A stretch of DNA of 27,486 bases from JBDREF01 sp043820045 (GCA_043820045.1 JBDREF010000329.1:1-27486), one strand, 5' to 3'. Positions 1 through 8,836 are shown, numbered from the stretch's first letter. Program-made: numbers and translations. The notes: generated from the letters alone by a model not told the origin.

Positions 1-111
1 CTTGGGATGTTTCCCTATCAGCCGAATCACATTCTCGAGCGAGCCGCAGACATAATGACGGCCGGCTGAGAACGCGCCCGTGCCCAGGCAATCTCCCGAG
101 TTTCGCCGCCC
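1..111. other. Unresolved window edge
   Basis: This edge stretch lies beyond the stop codon of the GntP gene. On the minus strand one frame stays open from just after that stop to the window edge (ending VIRLIGKHPK), but it has no ATG and only an unsupported GTG. On the plus strand frame 1 is open from the edge to a TGA at 76-78 and could be the last codons of a convergent gene. Both frames have similar third-position GC, so I cannot choose between them. Confidence 0.2.
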
Positions 112-114
112 CTG

Positions 115-1506
115 TTACACCAGCGGCAAAATCGTCGCGAACAGAAGTGTAAAGCCGAGCCCCACAAACGCCAGCGCACTTACCGTAACAGTCCAGGTCT
201 TGAGAGTTTCGAGTTCGGTAAGCCCGCTCATCTTGGCAAATATCCAGAAGCCGCTGTCGTTCATCCAGTTGCCGCACTGAGAGCCGAAGCCGATCGCTGT
301 TGCCAGATAGACCGGATGGAACCCCAGCGCCTCCTTTGACGTGATCAAAGCCGCCAGCATTGCCGAGGTCGTAATCATCGAGACGGTGCTCGAACCCTGT
401 GCAAACTTCAGCAAAGATGCGACGAAGAACCCCATGAGCAGCAGCTTCATTCCGCCGATATGCTGGGCATCGCCGCTGACAAACATATCCTGAATTGCCG
501 GCCCAATCTGCGCCTCCTTCAACATCGCGCCGAAGGCTCCGCCGCCCGAAGTTATCAGAATAATCACCCCGCCGCTCATCAGCGAGCTTTCCACCAGCTT
601 CATGACCTCTTGCTTATCCATCCCTCGCTGGCGCCATAGCACAAACAGCGCGATCGCCGCCGCAACCAACATCGCCAGATTCGCGTTGCCCAGCACTGCG
701 GCGAATTGCTCGGCGCTTCTGATTGCCGAGTCCTGTGCCGCGCCTTTGGCAAAAGTCGATACCACCGTGTGGGTCGATATCATCACGACCGGCAGGACAA
801 TCGGCAGAAGCGACGGCAGCAGGCCGGGCAGCTTATCATCCGGCAGCGGCTCCGGCTCCGGCCGGCCGCCCTCCAAAGGACGCATCGGTATCGAAATGCG
901 TCTCGCAAGCCAGCCGACCAGCAACAGACCAACCACCGCTGTCGGAATCGCCACCAGCAGGCCGATATTGATCATCACGCCCAGGTCTATACCGAGCGTT
1001 TCGGCAATTATCAGCGGCCCCGGTGTGGGCGGCACAAGTGAATGCGTTATCGAGGCGCCGGCGCCCATCGCCAGGATCAGAAGCAGGTAGCTCTTTTTCG
1101 TGCGCCGATGCATCGAGCGTGCCAGCGGCAGCAGCAGGTAGAACACTGTATCGAAGAATACCGGTATCGAGAGCACGAAGCCGCTGGTCATCAGCGAAAT
1201 CGCGCACCTTTTCTCGCCGAGCAGCCTGACGAACATCCGTACAACGCGGTCGGCGGCCCCGCTTTCAATCAGGCATCGCCCAATCACCGCCGCTAAGGCT
1301 ATCACAATGCCGATCTTACCCGCCGTAGCTCCGAACGCATCCGCTACACGAGTTATCTTGAGGCCAAACTCGCCCGGCGAGAGCAGACTGACCACTATCG
1401 CCGCCGTGATAAGGGCAAGAAATGCGTGTATCCGCAGCACGATAATCATGCTCAGAACCGTTACGATTCCGATAGCCAGAATAATCAACGGGTGCAATCC
1501 AGTCAC
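115..1506 (-). CDS. GntP family permease (gluconate-type sugar-acid:H+ symporter)
   Basis: This is an inner-membrane permease of the gluconate:H+ symporter (GntP) family, which takes up gluconate and related sugar acids. The N-terminus reads LHPLIILAIGI followed by a helix rich in L, I and V, as in GntP proteins. The rest shows about a dozen hydrophobic segments and the family-like stretches PPTPGPLIIAETLGID and GSSTVSMITTSA, with a C-terminal hydrophobic helix. The length of 463 residues suits the family. The GTG at 1506-1504 was chosen because GGGAGG (1520-1515) lies 8 bases upstream; a TTG at 1524 would put that ribosome site inside the gene. It is the last gene of a long minus-strand run, 74 bases after the Nramp-like permease. 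The surrounding glycosidase and hydrolases suggest that it imports a sugar-acid product. The exact substrate is unknown. Confidence 0.85.
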   Translation of the reverse strand: MTGLHPLIILAIGIVTVLSMIIVLRIHAFLALITAAIVVSLLSPGEFGLKITRVADAFGATAGKIGIVIALAAVIGRCLIESGAADRVVRMFVRLLGEKRCAISLMTSGFVLSIPVFFDTVFYLLLPLARSMHRRTKKSYLLLILAMGAGASITHSLVPPTPGPLIIAETLGIDLGVMINIGLLVAIPTAVVGLLLVGWLARRISIPMRPLEGGRPEPEPLPDDKLPGLLPSLLPIVLPVVMISTHTVVSTFAKGAAQDSAIRSAEQFAAVLGNANLAMLVAAAIALFVLWRQRGMDKQEVMKLVESSLMSGGVIILITSGGGAFGAMLKEAQIGPAIQDMFVSGDAQHIGGMKLLLMGFFVASLLKFAQGSSTVSMITTSAMLAALITSKEALGFHPVYLATAIGFGSQCGNWMNDSGFWIFAKMSGLTELETLKTWTVTVSALAFVGLGFTLLFATILPLV

Positions 1507-1580
1507 AATTCTGTCCTCCCGCAATTAACAGCCGACAATTTCCGCAGGGGTTTTCAATTCTCCCGTTTACGAGCTTCCTC

Positions 1581-3026
1581 TCAGCCTGACCCGCCGAGCA
1601 ACTGCGCAAGGACGGCCGGAATCTGCGTCACGCATAAATAGCCGAAGAAGATGAAAGTGCCAAGTAAACCGACGCCGAATAACCAGCTCGGCCTTAGAAC
1701 TTCATAAGCCTCTTTCGAGAGCATCTTGGGCATCACAACGTAAAGCCCAACGCCCACCCAAACCGCCTGAAAAGCAATCAGCAGGACACCTTCCAGAATC
1801 GACGAAACTTTCAGCAGGAATATAGGCCGCAGCCCCAGCACAACCACGATGATCATGCTCGTAAGGAGGAAGAAAATCAGAAACATTCTGAACTGCGTTT
1901 TCCATGCAAACTTCCTGTCAAAACCCGGAATGCACAAGCGGCAAGAATCCGCCAGAAGTCGCGGCCAGCCAGCTAACTGCCCGACCAGAGTCGAAATCAT
2001 CGCCACCGCGCCTGAGAGCTTGAACAGGAAGCCGCCCATCTTGTCCCATCGCCTTGCAAAAACCTCAGAAAGCACCTCGGCCATATCGTCATTCTTCGGC
2101 ACAAGATGTTCACTGCCGAGAATCCTCGCACCGGCAATAAGAAAACCGCCCGTCACAACGACTCCCAACACCATCGCGAATGAAGCATCGGTATATAGCA
2201 ATCGGCACCAGCCTTTGACCCGGCCCGCCGTCTCGCGGGACATGTTCTGAAGACCGGCGACATCGGCGGCTTTGCCGTAGCCCCTTCCCGCAGCCACTCC
2301 GTATCCGGCGCCAAGCACCCAGTACGTGTACCAGACCTGGCTGGCAAACCCCCCCGCCCCCCAACCAAGAACGGGCAGGATCTCCTCCCACGTGTTCTTG
2401 GAAACGCTCTCCATGGAGCTGGCCCATTCGGGCACGGCCGGCACTTTGAGCGTCAACCCGCTGAGAAGCTCCGCCACAGGCGGAAACACTCGAACCGTGA
2501 TATAGAGAACCCCCACCACGATGACGAGCACGAATACGCTCATCACAATTTTCAGAACGTCGAACACACCCGACCACGCCACAACCATTGCAAAAAACGC
2601 AGCGAACCACCCCCAGTACTTCAAGTCAATACACGGAATCAGACTGTGCAGGAACGCGCCGGCACTGGTAGCCAGTGTACCAATCGCCAGGATCGCACAG
2701 ACGGACTGTACTACCAGCACAATCCAAACCACCCAGTGCCGAGGTCCCGGCATCCGGTCGAACATGTCGATCATACCCTCGCCGGTGCAGACGGTATATC
2801 TCGCGCCGCTGACTCCGATCCAGAATTTCAGGAATACGCCGATGACAATAGCCCACAGGATGCCGGTGCCCAGAATAGCGCCCGCGCGTGTGGCCAGAAT
2901 GACCTCGCCGGATCCGATATATTCGGCGGCCCAGACAAAGGATGGTCCCACCATAGCTAAAACAGCCAGTCCGACAGGCGCTTTTCTGATTGTCACACCG
3001 TTGGTTCGGCTCGCATTTGCTTCCAT
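1581..3026 (-). CDS. Divergent Nramp-like transporter
   Basis: This is a polytopic inner-membrane protein of 481 residues related to the Nramp (SLC11, LeuT-fold) family. The first helix reads VGPSFVWAAEYIGSGEVI (about 26-43), which lines up with the Nramp TM1 segment GPGF...DPGN. The metal-binding DPGN is replaced here by GSGE (38-41). The TM6-equivalent region, GAGGFASQVWYTYWV (about 220), lacks the MPH triad. About eleven hydrophobic segments can be seen. Loss of both signature motifs argues against ordinary Mn/Fe transport. Like other Nramp-related proteins without these motifs it may carry another ion or solute, or act as a sensor. The ATG is preceded by a purine-rich GAGGGCCGGA. A 142-base gap separates it from the upstream serine hydrolase. 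Family assignment is fairly sure; substrate is not known. Confidence 0.75.
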   Translation of the reverse strand: MEANASRTNGVTIRKAPVGLAVLAMVGPSFVWAAEYIGSGEVILATRAGAILGTGILWAIVIGVFLKFWIGVSGARYTVCTGEGMIDMFDRMPGPRHWVVWIVLVVQSVCAILAIGTLATSAGAFLHSLIPCIDLKYWGWFAAFFAMVVAWSGVFDVLKIVMSVFVLVIVVGVLYITVRVFPPVAELLSGLTLKVPAVPEWASSMESVSKNTWEEILPVLGWGAGGFASQVWYTYWVLGAGYGVAAGRGYGKAADVAGLQNMSRETAGRVKGWCRLLYTDASFAMVLGVVVTGGFLIAGARILGSEHLVPKNDDMAEVLSEVFARRWDKMGGFLFKLSGAVAMISTLVGQLAGWPRLLADSCRLCIPGFDRKFAWKTQFRMFLIFFLLTSMIIVVVLGLRPIFLLKVSSILEGVLLIAFQAVWVGVGLYVVMPKMLSKEAYEVLRPSWLFGVGLLGTFIFFGYLCVTQIPAVLAQLLGGSG

Positions 3027-3168
3027 AGATTCCGGCCCTCAAGTACACGGCTTCGGCAACAGAATATCCTTAATCTGAAGGTAACTTACCGGTTTGCGGC
3101 GGTGCTGTCTATGGATTTTTGCCGGTCCCGGCTTCATTGCGTCCCGAGTGCGGCCCGCCCTGCTTGTC

Positions 3169-5268
3169 TTACCGGCTCGCCACCAACGTCGCCTTGCGAA
3201 CAGAAAAGAAATCGTCCCCCGAGAATAGCAAGTGACAGGTTGTGCCGTCGTCGCTGATCCATTTCGTCGGAAACGAGCTTGTCTCACCGGGCCCGACGTC
3301 CCAGTCCTGCGCGTAATACACGGTCGTCCACGGCCCCCATGGCTGCGGCGCGTCATAAATGCCGAAACCGCCCTGGAAGCGCGGGCCCTGCGGGTGCCTG
3401 CTCGTCGGAAGAACCTGGCACCAGAGATATCGCTTCAGCCCCGCGTTGTAGCTGACCCCCGAGCGATAGCATTTGCCGGGATTGACGAAGACCGCACCCC
3501 TTTCATCGATATCCTTCGCCCAGACGGGATTGCCCGCGTTATCGAGGGCCTTGAAGAATTCGTATGCGCCGCGATCCGTTATCCGGCCCTTCGGCGCCCT
3601 TGCCATCACCATTTCATCCGCCGGTTCGTAGGCGCTGTCGGCATTGTTCGAATAGATGTAGACAAAATCGTCGCGTGCCCCGGCGTAGTTCCTGCCGAAG
3701 TTCAGGAACGTGGGCGCTCCGAAACCGGCCTCTAACTTCCAATCGCACCACACCCAGTTTTTGCCGTGGTCCAACGAGAAGGCAACCTGCGAATTGCCCG
3801 TGTTCCTGACCAACATGTAAAGCACGCCGTTGACCATCAGCATCCCGCTGGCCTTTGCGCCCGCGGCTCCTTGCCCGAGGCGCTCGCCGCTTTGCGTGCG
3901 TACGTTGATCCCCTTGAAATCCGGCGGAGCGCCCAGGATTTTTACCAGGCCGAGACTGAGCTTCTCCTTTGTCTTCGGCTCGAATCCCCAGCCGTCGCCG
4001 TATGCGGCGTACTGGTTGCCGTCGTCAGCCCACGTGATCGGCCAGTTGTCGCTGCCGGAGGCCTGGCGAATGATATCTTCTGTCGGCGCCCAGACGACCC
4101 CCTTGATCACAGGACTGAGCGGGTAAGGCGGCCCCACTATAGCCTCCATCACAGGATTGAATAAATACTGCTCTATCCCGGCCCAGAATCCTTCTCCCTT
4201 CGAACTGTCGTACAGGTTCGAGCCGTTGCGCACGATGATGAGGTCCAGGCTCGGAACGACCAGAAGCACCTGGTTGCCGGCCCCAGCTCCTGCGAAGGCG
4301 TCACGAGGCACTTTCGCCCAAACGCCGTCACAATTGGTCCACCACCCGAGCCCCGACGCCGGTGAGGGATTGCCCGCGGGGCGGTCGGGCAGAGGTGTGC
4401 CGGCATACTTGACGACCTCCTCGACCCATCTGGAATCGACGAGCTGACGGCCTTCCCAGTTGCCTTTTCGCAGCATCAGCCGTCCCACTCGCGCCACGGC
4501 CCGGGCGGTATAGCTGCCGCCGCCCCAGTTGGCCACAAGGTTGAGACCATTGACCTCGTACTTCGTGCCATACCCAATAGACCAGTCATTGTCTTGAACG
4601 CCGATAGGCCTCATGATTCTTTCCCACAGCAAGGTTCGGACGTCGGTGTGCTTTGTCCCCCGCAGGCTTGCCGTCACGGCGTAGGAAAGCATCGCCATAC
4701 CCGGGTTGCTGTAGGCATACTTGCTGCCGGGCTCGAATATCACCGGTGCATCATCGCGCGAAATAGTAAACGGGTCCGGCTCCCGCTTCCAGAACAGCCC
4801 TTTCCAGCCGGGCAGGTCGAAATGCGCTATGTCGTCCTGCTCAGCATCCTCGACACCCGCCGAGTGCGTCGCCAGGTGACGGATGGTTATCTTCGATTTC
4901 TGCGGATGTCCCTTCCATTCGGGAATGTATTTGCAGGCAAGGTCGTCTGCGTCCAGCCGCCCGTCGTTCAGTGCGAGCATCAACGAGACGCCGCCGACAA
5001 GCGCTTTGGCCATTGAAGCAGTGTAGTGCTTGCTTTCGGGACCGAAATCGGATGCGTACCATTCATATACTATCTTGTCGTTGCGGATAACCAGAAACGT
5101 CTTTGTGCCTTTGGCGGCAAGGACGTCTTTCGCCTCGTCGAGCTTCTGCGACGACAAACCCTGCGTCTCCGGGGACACCTTTTGCCACTCAAAGCCTTCA
5201 CCTGCAAATACTTGTTGAGAAATACAAAAGATGAGTATTACGCCCGCAATAATTCTCTCATATCTCAT
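3169..5268 (-). CDS. Secreted serine hydrolase (class C beta-lactamase fold) with C-terminal propeller-like domain
   Basis: The protein is 699 residues long and starts with a signal peptide (2-23, ending VFA). Residues about 30-370 form a serine beta-lactamase/transpeptidase-like hydrolase. It has the nucleophile motif SMAK (S85-K88), the second motif YSN (Y186-N188), and a GAGAGNQ stretch where the third motif is expected. Residues about 380-699 form a second domain rich in W, G and aromatic strands (ITWADDGNQY, SLDHGKNWVW, VNPGKCYRSGVSYN), resembling DUF4185 or five-bladed glycosidase-like propellers. Members of the hydrolase family include esterases, D-aminopeptidases and beta-lactamases. 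In this neighbourhood a carbohydrate esterase is a reasonable guess. The start at 5268 gives a clean signal peptide; the farther upstream ATG at 5316 would add codons derived from a palindromic repeat. Another hydrolase of the same fold lies directly upstream. Confidence 0.8.
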   Translation of the reverse strand: MRYERIIAGVILIFCISQQVFAGEGFEWQKVSPETQGLSSQKLDEAKDVLAAKGTKTFLVIRNDKIVYEWYASDFGPESKHYTASMAKALVGGVSLMLALNDGRLDADDLACKYIPEWKGHPQKSKITIRHLATHSAGVEDAEQDDIAHFDLPGWKGLFWKREPDPFTISRDDAPVIFEPGSKYAYSNPGMAMLSYAVTASLRGTKHTDVRTLLWERIMRPIGVQDNDWSIGYGTKYEVNGLNLVANWGGGSYTARAVARVGRLMLRKGNWEGRQLVDSRWVEEVVKYAGTPLPDRPAGNPSPASGLGWWTNCDGVWAKVPRDAFAGAGAGNQVLLVVPSLDLIIVRNGSNLYDSSKGEGFWAGIEQYLFNPVMEAIVGPPYPLSPVIKGVVWAPTEDIIRQASGSDNWPITWADDGNQYAAYGDGWGFEPKTKEKLSLGLVKILGAPPDFKGINVRTQSGERLGQGAAGAKASGMLMVNGVLYMLVRNTGNSQVAFSLDHGKNWVWCDWKLEAGFGAPTFLNFGRNYAGARDDFVYIYSNNADSAYEPADEMVMARAPKGRITDRGAYEFFKALDNAGNPVWAKDIDERGAVFVNPGKCYRSGVSYNAGLKRYLWCQVLPTSRHPQGPRFQGGFGIYDAPQPWGPWTTVYYAQDWDVGPGETSSFPTKWISDDGTTCHLLFSGDDFFSVRKATLVASR

Positions 5269-5299
5269 CGCGTCTTTGTTCTCATTGAGAGCTTTGTAG

Positions 5300-5317
5300 G
5301 GTGGGGCTTGCCCCACC
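5300..5317. repeat. Perfect 18-bp palindrome GGTGGGGC-TT-GCCCCACC
   Basis: The two 8-base arms (5300-5307 and 5310-5317) are exact reverse complements with a TT loop, preceded by GTAG so that the whole begins GTAGGGTG. The same GTAGGGTG head opens the 102-bp element at 12025. There is no T-run on either side, so it is not a normal intrinsic terminator. It lies in the 97-base gap between the two serine hydrolase genes. Confidence 0.7.
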
Positions 5318-5334
5318 GTATTCCTTCCACGAAT

Positions 5335-5376
5335 TTACTGTACTCTGTTTTCTGTGTTCTGTATTCTATTTTCTGT
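5335..5376. repeat. Heptanucleotide tandem repeat, six units
   Basis: Six consecutive 7-base units can be read on the plus strand: TTACTGT, ACTCTGT, TTTCTGT, GTTCTGT, ATTCTAT and TTTCTGT (minus-strand consensus ACAGAAA). The array overlaps the last codons of the 360-residue serine hydrolase. That gene's TAG stop (5368-5366) falls inside the degenerate ATTCTAT unit. A second array with the same 7-base period is found at 19625-19652. Confidence 0.75.
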
Positions 5377-6448
5377 CCTTCACCGACAGAACAATCGGCT
5401 CGATGAACGGCTCGATGGCGCTGTAAGCCGAATTCCGCGCCTTGCTAAGCGACTTGCCGGCGCGCGAGGCCACGATATCGAGACTCGGGATCACAACAAT
5501 CAGGCTGTCGTACAATCCCCACGACCAATAGGTGTCACGCGGGACTTCAGCCATAGTCCCGTCCGCATTGTTCCACCACAATAGTCCATAGTGGTCGGAG
5601 GCGTTAAAATAGCTCTCCGGCCTGACCACCGGCAGGCCCGCTATCTCCGCAGGCACTTTCCGCGCCATATCGACGAATGATGCAGGGATTATCTGCTCAT
5701 CCCGCCAGCGGCCGCGCCTCAGATAAAGATAACCGATCCGGGCCATCGCACCGACGTTTGCACTGATGCCCGAGCCGAATTCCCGCCTCTTTATGCCGTC
5801 AATTTCCTTAGGGCGGTAGGAGTTGTTGCGCCATGTAAGATCGGATGGCTCGATCCCAATCGGGCCGAAGACACGCTCGAACATCAGCTCGTTGAGGTCT
5901 CTGCCGTAAGCGAGCGTGACACATTCGGCCAGCCAGTTCGGTCCGCCGTCGCTATACGACCATTTTGCGCCGGGCGCGAACAGAAGCTCGGTATAGCCGC
6001 CGTTCTTATCGAAACCAGCAGTCTGTGTAGCGAGCTGAAAAAGTGTTATTTTGTCAACCCACCCGGTCTCGCCATTGGACTGCGGCGGGACGCCAAAGCT
6101 CGGATGATATTTCTTCGCCCGCTCCCCAAGGCTCTGGAATTTGCCGTCTTTAAGCGCCAGCCCCACGGCGGTGACGCCGATTGCCTTCGTTGACGACTTC
6201 AGGTCATATCGCTGCTTCTGATCGCCCCATTGCATGACGAGCCGGCCGTGACGAGTAACACAGCCCGATCCCCCGCCGACAAGTGCATAGTCACGCGCCT
6301 TGCGCAATATCTCGGCATCCATCCCGACCTGACCGGGCGTCGCGCGCTCCCATTGCGAACCGGGCCATATCTCACCGCTGCCGGCCTGTCCAAAGGCAGA
6401 TGAATACAGGAGCATTAGCAAAGATGCGACTAAACTCACCTTGTTCAT
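5366..6448 (-). CDS. Secreted serine hydrolase, class C beta-lactamase family
   Basis: This 360-residue protein has an N-terminal signal peptide (about 1-20, ending SAFG) and one beta-lactamase-related domain. The nucleophile motif is SSTK (S85-K88) within LKSSTKAIG. The second motif appears as YSD (Y165-D167) rather than YxN. The length matches single-domain family VIII esterases and class C-like hydrolases. Family knowledge gives activity on esters or peptides through the Ser-Lys-Tyr set, acting in the periplasm or outside the cell. It follows the PQQ-like gene by only 9 bases and precedes the longer two-domain hydrolase, so the two are probably co-transcribed. They share a fold and even the same Ser/Lys residue numbers, but the sequences are clearly diverged. 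A role in trimming acyl groups from a polysaccharide is inference from context. Confidence 0.82.
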   Translation of the reverse strand: MNKVSLVASLLMLLYSSAFGQAGSGEIWPGSQWERATPGQVGMDAEILRKARDYALVGGGSGCVTRHGRLVMQWGDQKQRYDLKSSTKAIGVTAVGLALKDGKFQSLGERAKKYHPSFGVPPQSNGETGWVDKITLFQLATQTAGFDKNGGYTELLFAPGAKWSYSDGGPNWLAECVTLAYGRDLNELMFERVFGPIGIEPSDLTWRNNSYRPKEIDGIKRREFGSGISANVGAMARIGYLYLRRGRWRDEQIIPASFVDMARKVPAEIAGLPVVRPESYFNASDHYGLLWWNNADGTMAEVPRDTYWSWGLYDSLIVVIPSLDIVASRAGKSLSKARNSAYSAIEPFIEPIVLSVKDRK

Positions 6449-6457
6449 TACATCTCC

Positions 6458-7765
6458 CTATTTACCGATGCAGTAAAGGTTTTTGGCGGTGCGGATGAAC
6501 AGGTGGCCGTCCGCTACGGCTATCGAAGACTGTATCGGGGGCTCGTCGATTTTGGTCTCGAAGAGGATTTTGAACTCGTCTGGCGCCGCGGCGAGCACGA
6601 CGATTTCTCCGGTTTCATTGATGCAGTAGAGCTTGCCGTCGGCGCCGGTGAGTGACGCTCGCCAGGGGCCGCGGCCTCCGATCTTGCCCTGCCAGATTTG
6701 CCGGCCCGTTTTGGGTTCGAGGCATGTCACCACCTTGCCGCTCCTGATGCCGTCCATCACATAAAGCCGGCCCCGGTAGAAAAGCGGCGTGCTGGCATCC
6801 GGCGTGGGACCGCTCAATTCCCAGACTATACGAGCTTCGGATGCATCGGCCGCGCTGCCGGGTTTGAGAGCGAAAACGTCGCTGTGCTTGTGCCGGCAGC
6901 CGAAAATAAGACCGTCACCGGTGACAAGTGAAGGAATCACTCGCGAGTCCCGCACTTTTGTCGTCCAGTGTTCGAAACGCCACAGCTCTTTTCCGGTGTT
7001 CGGGTCGTGCGCGGTGACAAAGTCGGCGCCGGTATTGAGGATTTCGGTCCGGCCGTCGCGAACGAAAGGAATGGACGTGCTGTACGTTTCCATGCCTTCG
7101 TCGAACGCATTTGTCGGCCGCTGCTGTTTCCAGAGCGTCCTGCCGGTCTTCGGGTCCAGCGCCATCAGGTAAGAATCAAGAGGACCGTCAGCCTCCGGTC
7201 GCTGATAAGGTTTGTTGCGTCGCACCACCAGTATGTACAGTTTGTTCCGATACAGAAGAGGACTGGAGCTATATCCGAACTTCAGGGCGAGATTGCCATA
7301 TTCGGTTTCAATGTTGCGCGACCAGAGTCGGTTGCCGTCGTAGTCGAAGCCGGCCAGCTCGCCGTTGCCGTACAGGAAGAAGACATGTTCGCCGTCAGTG
7401 ACGGGAGAAGGCGAGGCCAGGTTGTTGCGCGGGAATTTGCGTGAGTCCGAGCCGATATGCTCTTGCCACAACTTCTTGCCGTCCTTGGCGTCGAAACACA
7501 AGGCAACAAAATCGGGGCTGTCGGCGACGGTGGAACTTACAAATACCCTGCCGTTGCAGATAACGGGGGTCGCGCCGCTCGGACCTGGAAGCGGACTGAC
7601 CCATGCGATGTTCTCGGTTTCGCTCCAGGAAGCGGGCAAATTTTTTTCGTCGGTGGAGCCGTTAAAGAACGGCCCGCGCCATTGAGGCCAGTCGGTGGCG
7701 AGAGCGGGCAGCGAGATTATCAATACCGTGATGATTGTCCGCAGATGAACCTTCTTCCCTGTCAT
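6458..7765 (-). CDS. Secreted PQQ-like beta-propeller repeat protein
   Basis: A signal peptide (about 1-23, ending ALA) is followed by WPQWRGPFFNG, the opening motif of many planctomycete PQQ-like propeller proteins. Repeats such as CFDAKDGKKLW, ALDPKTGRTLW, AHDPNTGKELW and CLEPKTGRQIW recur, each followed by a beta strand; they are characteristic of 7- or 8-bladed quinoprotein-like propellers. The length is 435 residues. The cysteine pair and metal ligands of true quinoprotein alcohol dehydrogenases were not found, so it should not be called a dehydrogenase. Such proteins may bind sugars, act as scaffolds or assist envelope assembly; the function is unknown. It is separated by 27 bases from the aldo/keto reductase gene and 9 bases from the serine hydrolase gene. 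Confidence 0.85.
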   Translation of the reverse strand: MTGKKVHLRTIITVLIISLPALATDWPQWRGPFFNGSTDEKNLPASWSETENIAWVSPLPGPSGATPVICNGRVFVSSTVADSPDFVALCFDAKDGKKLWQEHIGSDSRKFPRNNLASPSPVTDGEHVFFLYGNGELAGFDYDGNRLWSRNIETEYGNLALKFGYSSSPLLYRNKLYILVVRRNKPYQRPEADGPLDSYLMALDPKTGRTLWKQQRPTNAFDEGMETYSTSIPFVRDGRTEILNTGADFVTAHDPNTGKELWRFEHWTTKVRDSRVIPSLVTGDGLIFGCRHKHSDVFALKPGSAADASEARIVWELSGPTPDASTPLFYRGRLYVMDGIRSGKVVTCLEPKTGRQIWQGKIGGRGPWRASLTGADGKLYCINETGEIVVLAAAPDEFKILFETKIDEPPIQSSIAVADGHLFIRTAKNLYCIGK

Positions 7766-7792
7766 TTACCGTTGCCTTTCTACTTCTTGCTA

Positions 7793-8809
7793 TTACGTCA
7801 CGGGCCCGTACCGCGGCCCCAAGGTCTCGGCCAGTTTGCTGCCGCGCTCCAACAGCGAAGTGCGCTGCTCCTGCGTGAGCGGCGTGTATTTCCGCGCATA
7901 CTCGACATTCTGTATCGCCTGCTCGACGGTATATGGACCGACTACGGCGACACCGACCCCATCAAGATCGAGTGCATAGGCAAGGGCCTGCGGCAGGTAT
8001 GCAGGTTCGGTCGCGCAGCCGACGAACCCGCTTTTGTGGTTGGGGAAACCGCCCTTTATGCCCGCGTAAACCTTCATCGCCGCGCAACCCACGTTACGTT
8101 TTCTCGCCTCGGACAAGACTGTGCTCTCGAAATTATAGATGTTCCTGTCCGCGTAGTTCATCACGCACATGACTACATCGATCTGATCGGTCTGGAGCAT
8201 GCGGACGAAGTTAGCCGGCCGGTTGTGTCCCGATACGCCGATGAAGCGAATCTTGCCGGTTTCTTTCTGCTTGAGCAGGTAGTTCAGGGCACCGTCCGCG
8301 GCCAGGACACGGTCGATTCTTTTGCCGCCGATGCTGTGGATATGCACGAGGTCGAGGTAATCGGTTTTGAGCATACGAAGCGATTCGTTCAGAGACTGCT
8401 CGGCTCTGGCTGCATTGTCGGTCGAGACTTTTGTAACCACGAACAGCTTGTCCCGTCTCTTTGGGATAACGTGCCCGAGTATTTCCTCGGCGTTTCCGTA
8501 TATCCTCGCGGTATCGACGTAATTGACGCCCCTGTCGATGGCCTCGCTGAAAATCTTAATGCCGTCCTGCACTCCCACGGGCCCCTCTCCGACCGGCGCC
8601 GTGCCGAGCCCGAGAATTGAGACTTTCTGTTTGGTACGTCCAAGGATGCGCGTCGGCAGCGCCTCGCTCGACTGCGCTCGAAGCGGCTGCTGCAAGGCCG
8701 CAATCGCCAGAGCCGCGCCGACACCGCCCGCCTTCCTGAGAAAATCACGGCGATTGATTCCTTCCTCAAGCAAACCTGCACTGGATTTGTGGACAACATC
8801 ATTATTCAT
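7793..8809 (-). CDS. Tat-exported aldo/keto reductase
   Basis: The 338-residue protein begins with a twin-arginine signal: NRRDFLRKAG (R20-R21), then a hydrophobic stretch AALAIAALQ and a likely cleavage site near LRAQS. The mature part is a standard (beta/alpha)8 aldo/keto reductase. The tetrad can be read as D99 and Y104 in YVDTARIYG, K127 in VVTKVS and H158 in DLVHIHS. Family members reduce aldehydes or ketones, or oxidise sugars, with NAD(P)H. Tat export implies folding with cofactor in the cytoplasm before transport, as in GFOR-type oxidoreductases of planctomycetes. It lies between the DUF4038 glycosidase (27 bases upstream) and a PQQ-like protein (27 bases downstream), so a role in converting a released sugar is plausible but inferred. 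Confidence 0.88.
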   Translation of the reverse strand: MNNDVVHKSSAGLLEEGINRRDFLRKAGGVGAALAIAALQQPLRAQSSEALPTRILGRTKQKVSILGLGTAPVGEGPVGVQDGIKIFSEAIDRGVNYVDTARIYGNAEEILGHVIPKRRDKLFVVTKVSTDNAARAEQSLNESLRMLKTDYLDLVHIHSIGGKRIDRVLAADGALNYLLKQKETGKIRFIGVSGHNRPANFVRMLQTDQIDVVMCVMNYADRNIYNFESTVLSEARKRNVGCAAMKVYAGIKGGFPNHKSGFVGCATEPAYLPQALAYALDLDGVGVAVVGPYTVEQAIQNVEYARKYTPLTQEQRTSLLERGSKLAETLGPRYGPVT

Positions 8810-8836
8810 GATTTCCGTCCTTATGAAGTTCTTATG

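Noticed and set aside
6458..7765. PQQ-dependent alcohol dehydrogenase
   Set aside because: Only propeller repeats are seen; the quinoprotein disulfide and calcium ligands were not found.
7457..8620. Long plus-strand open frame (387 codons) across the PQQ-like and aldo/keto reductase genes
   Set aside because: It lies antisense across two well-supported genes, has no recognisable motif and an unnatural amino-acid composition; a shadow frame in GC-rich DNA.
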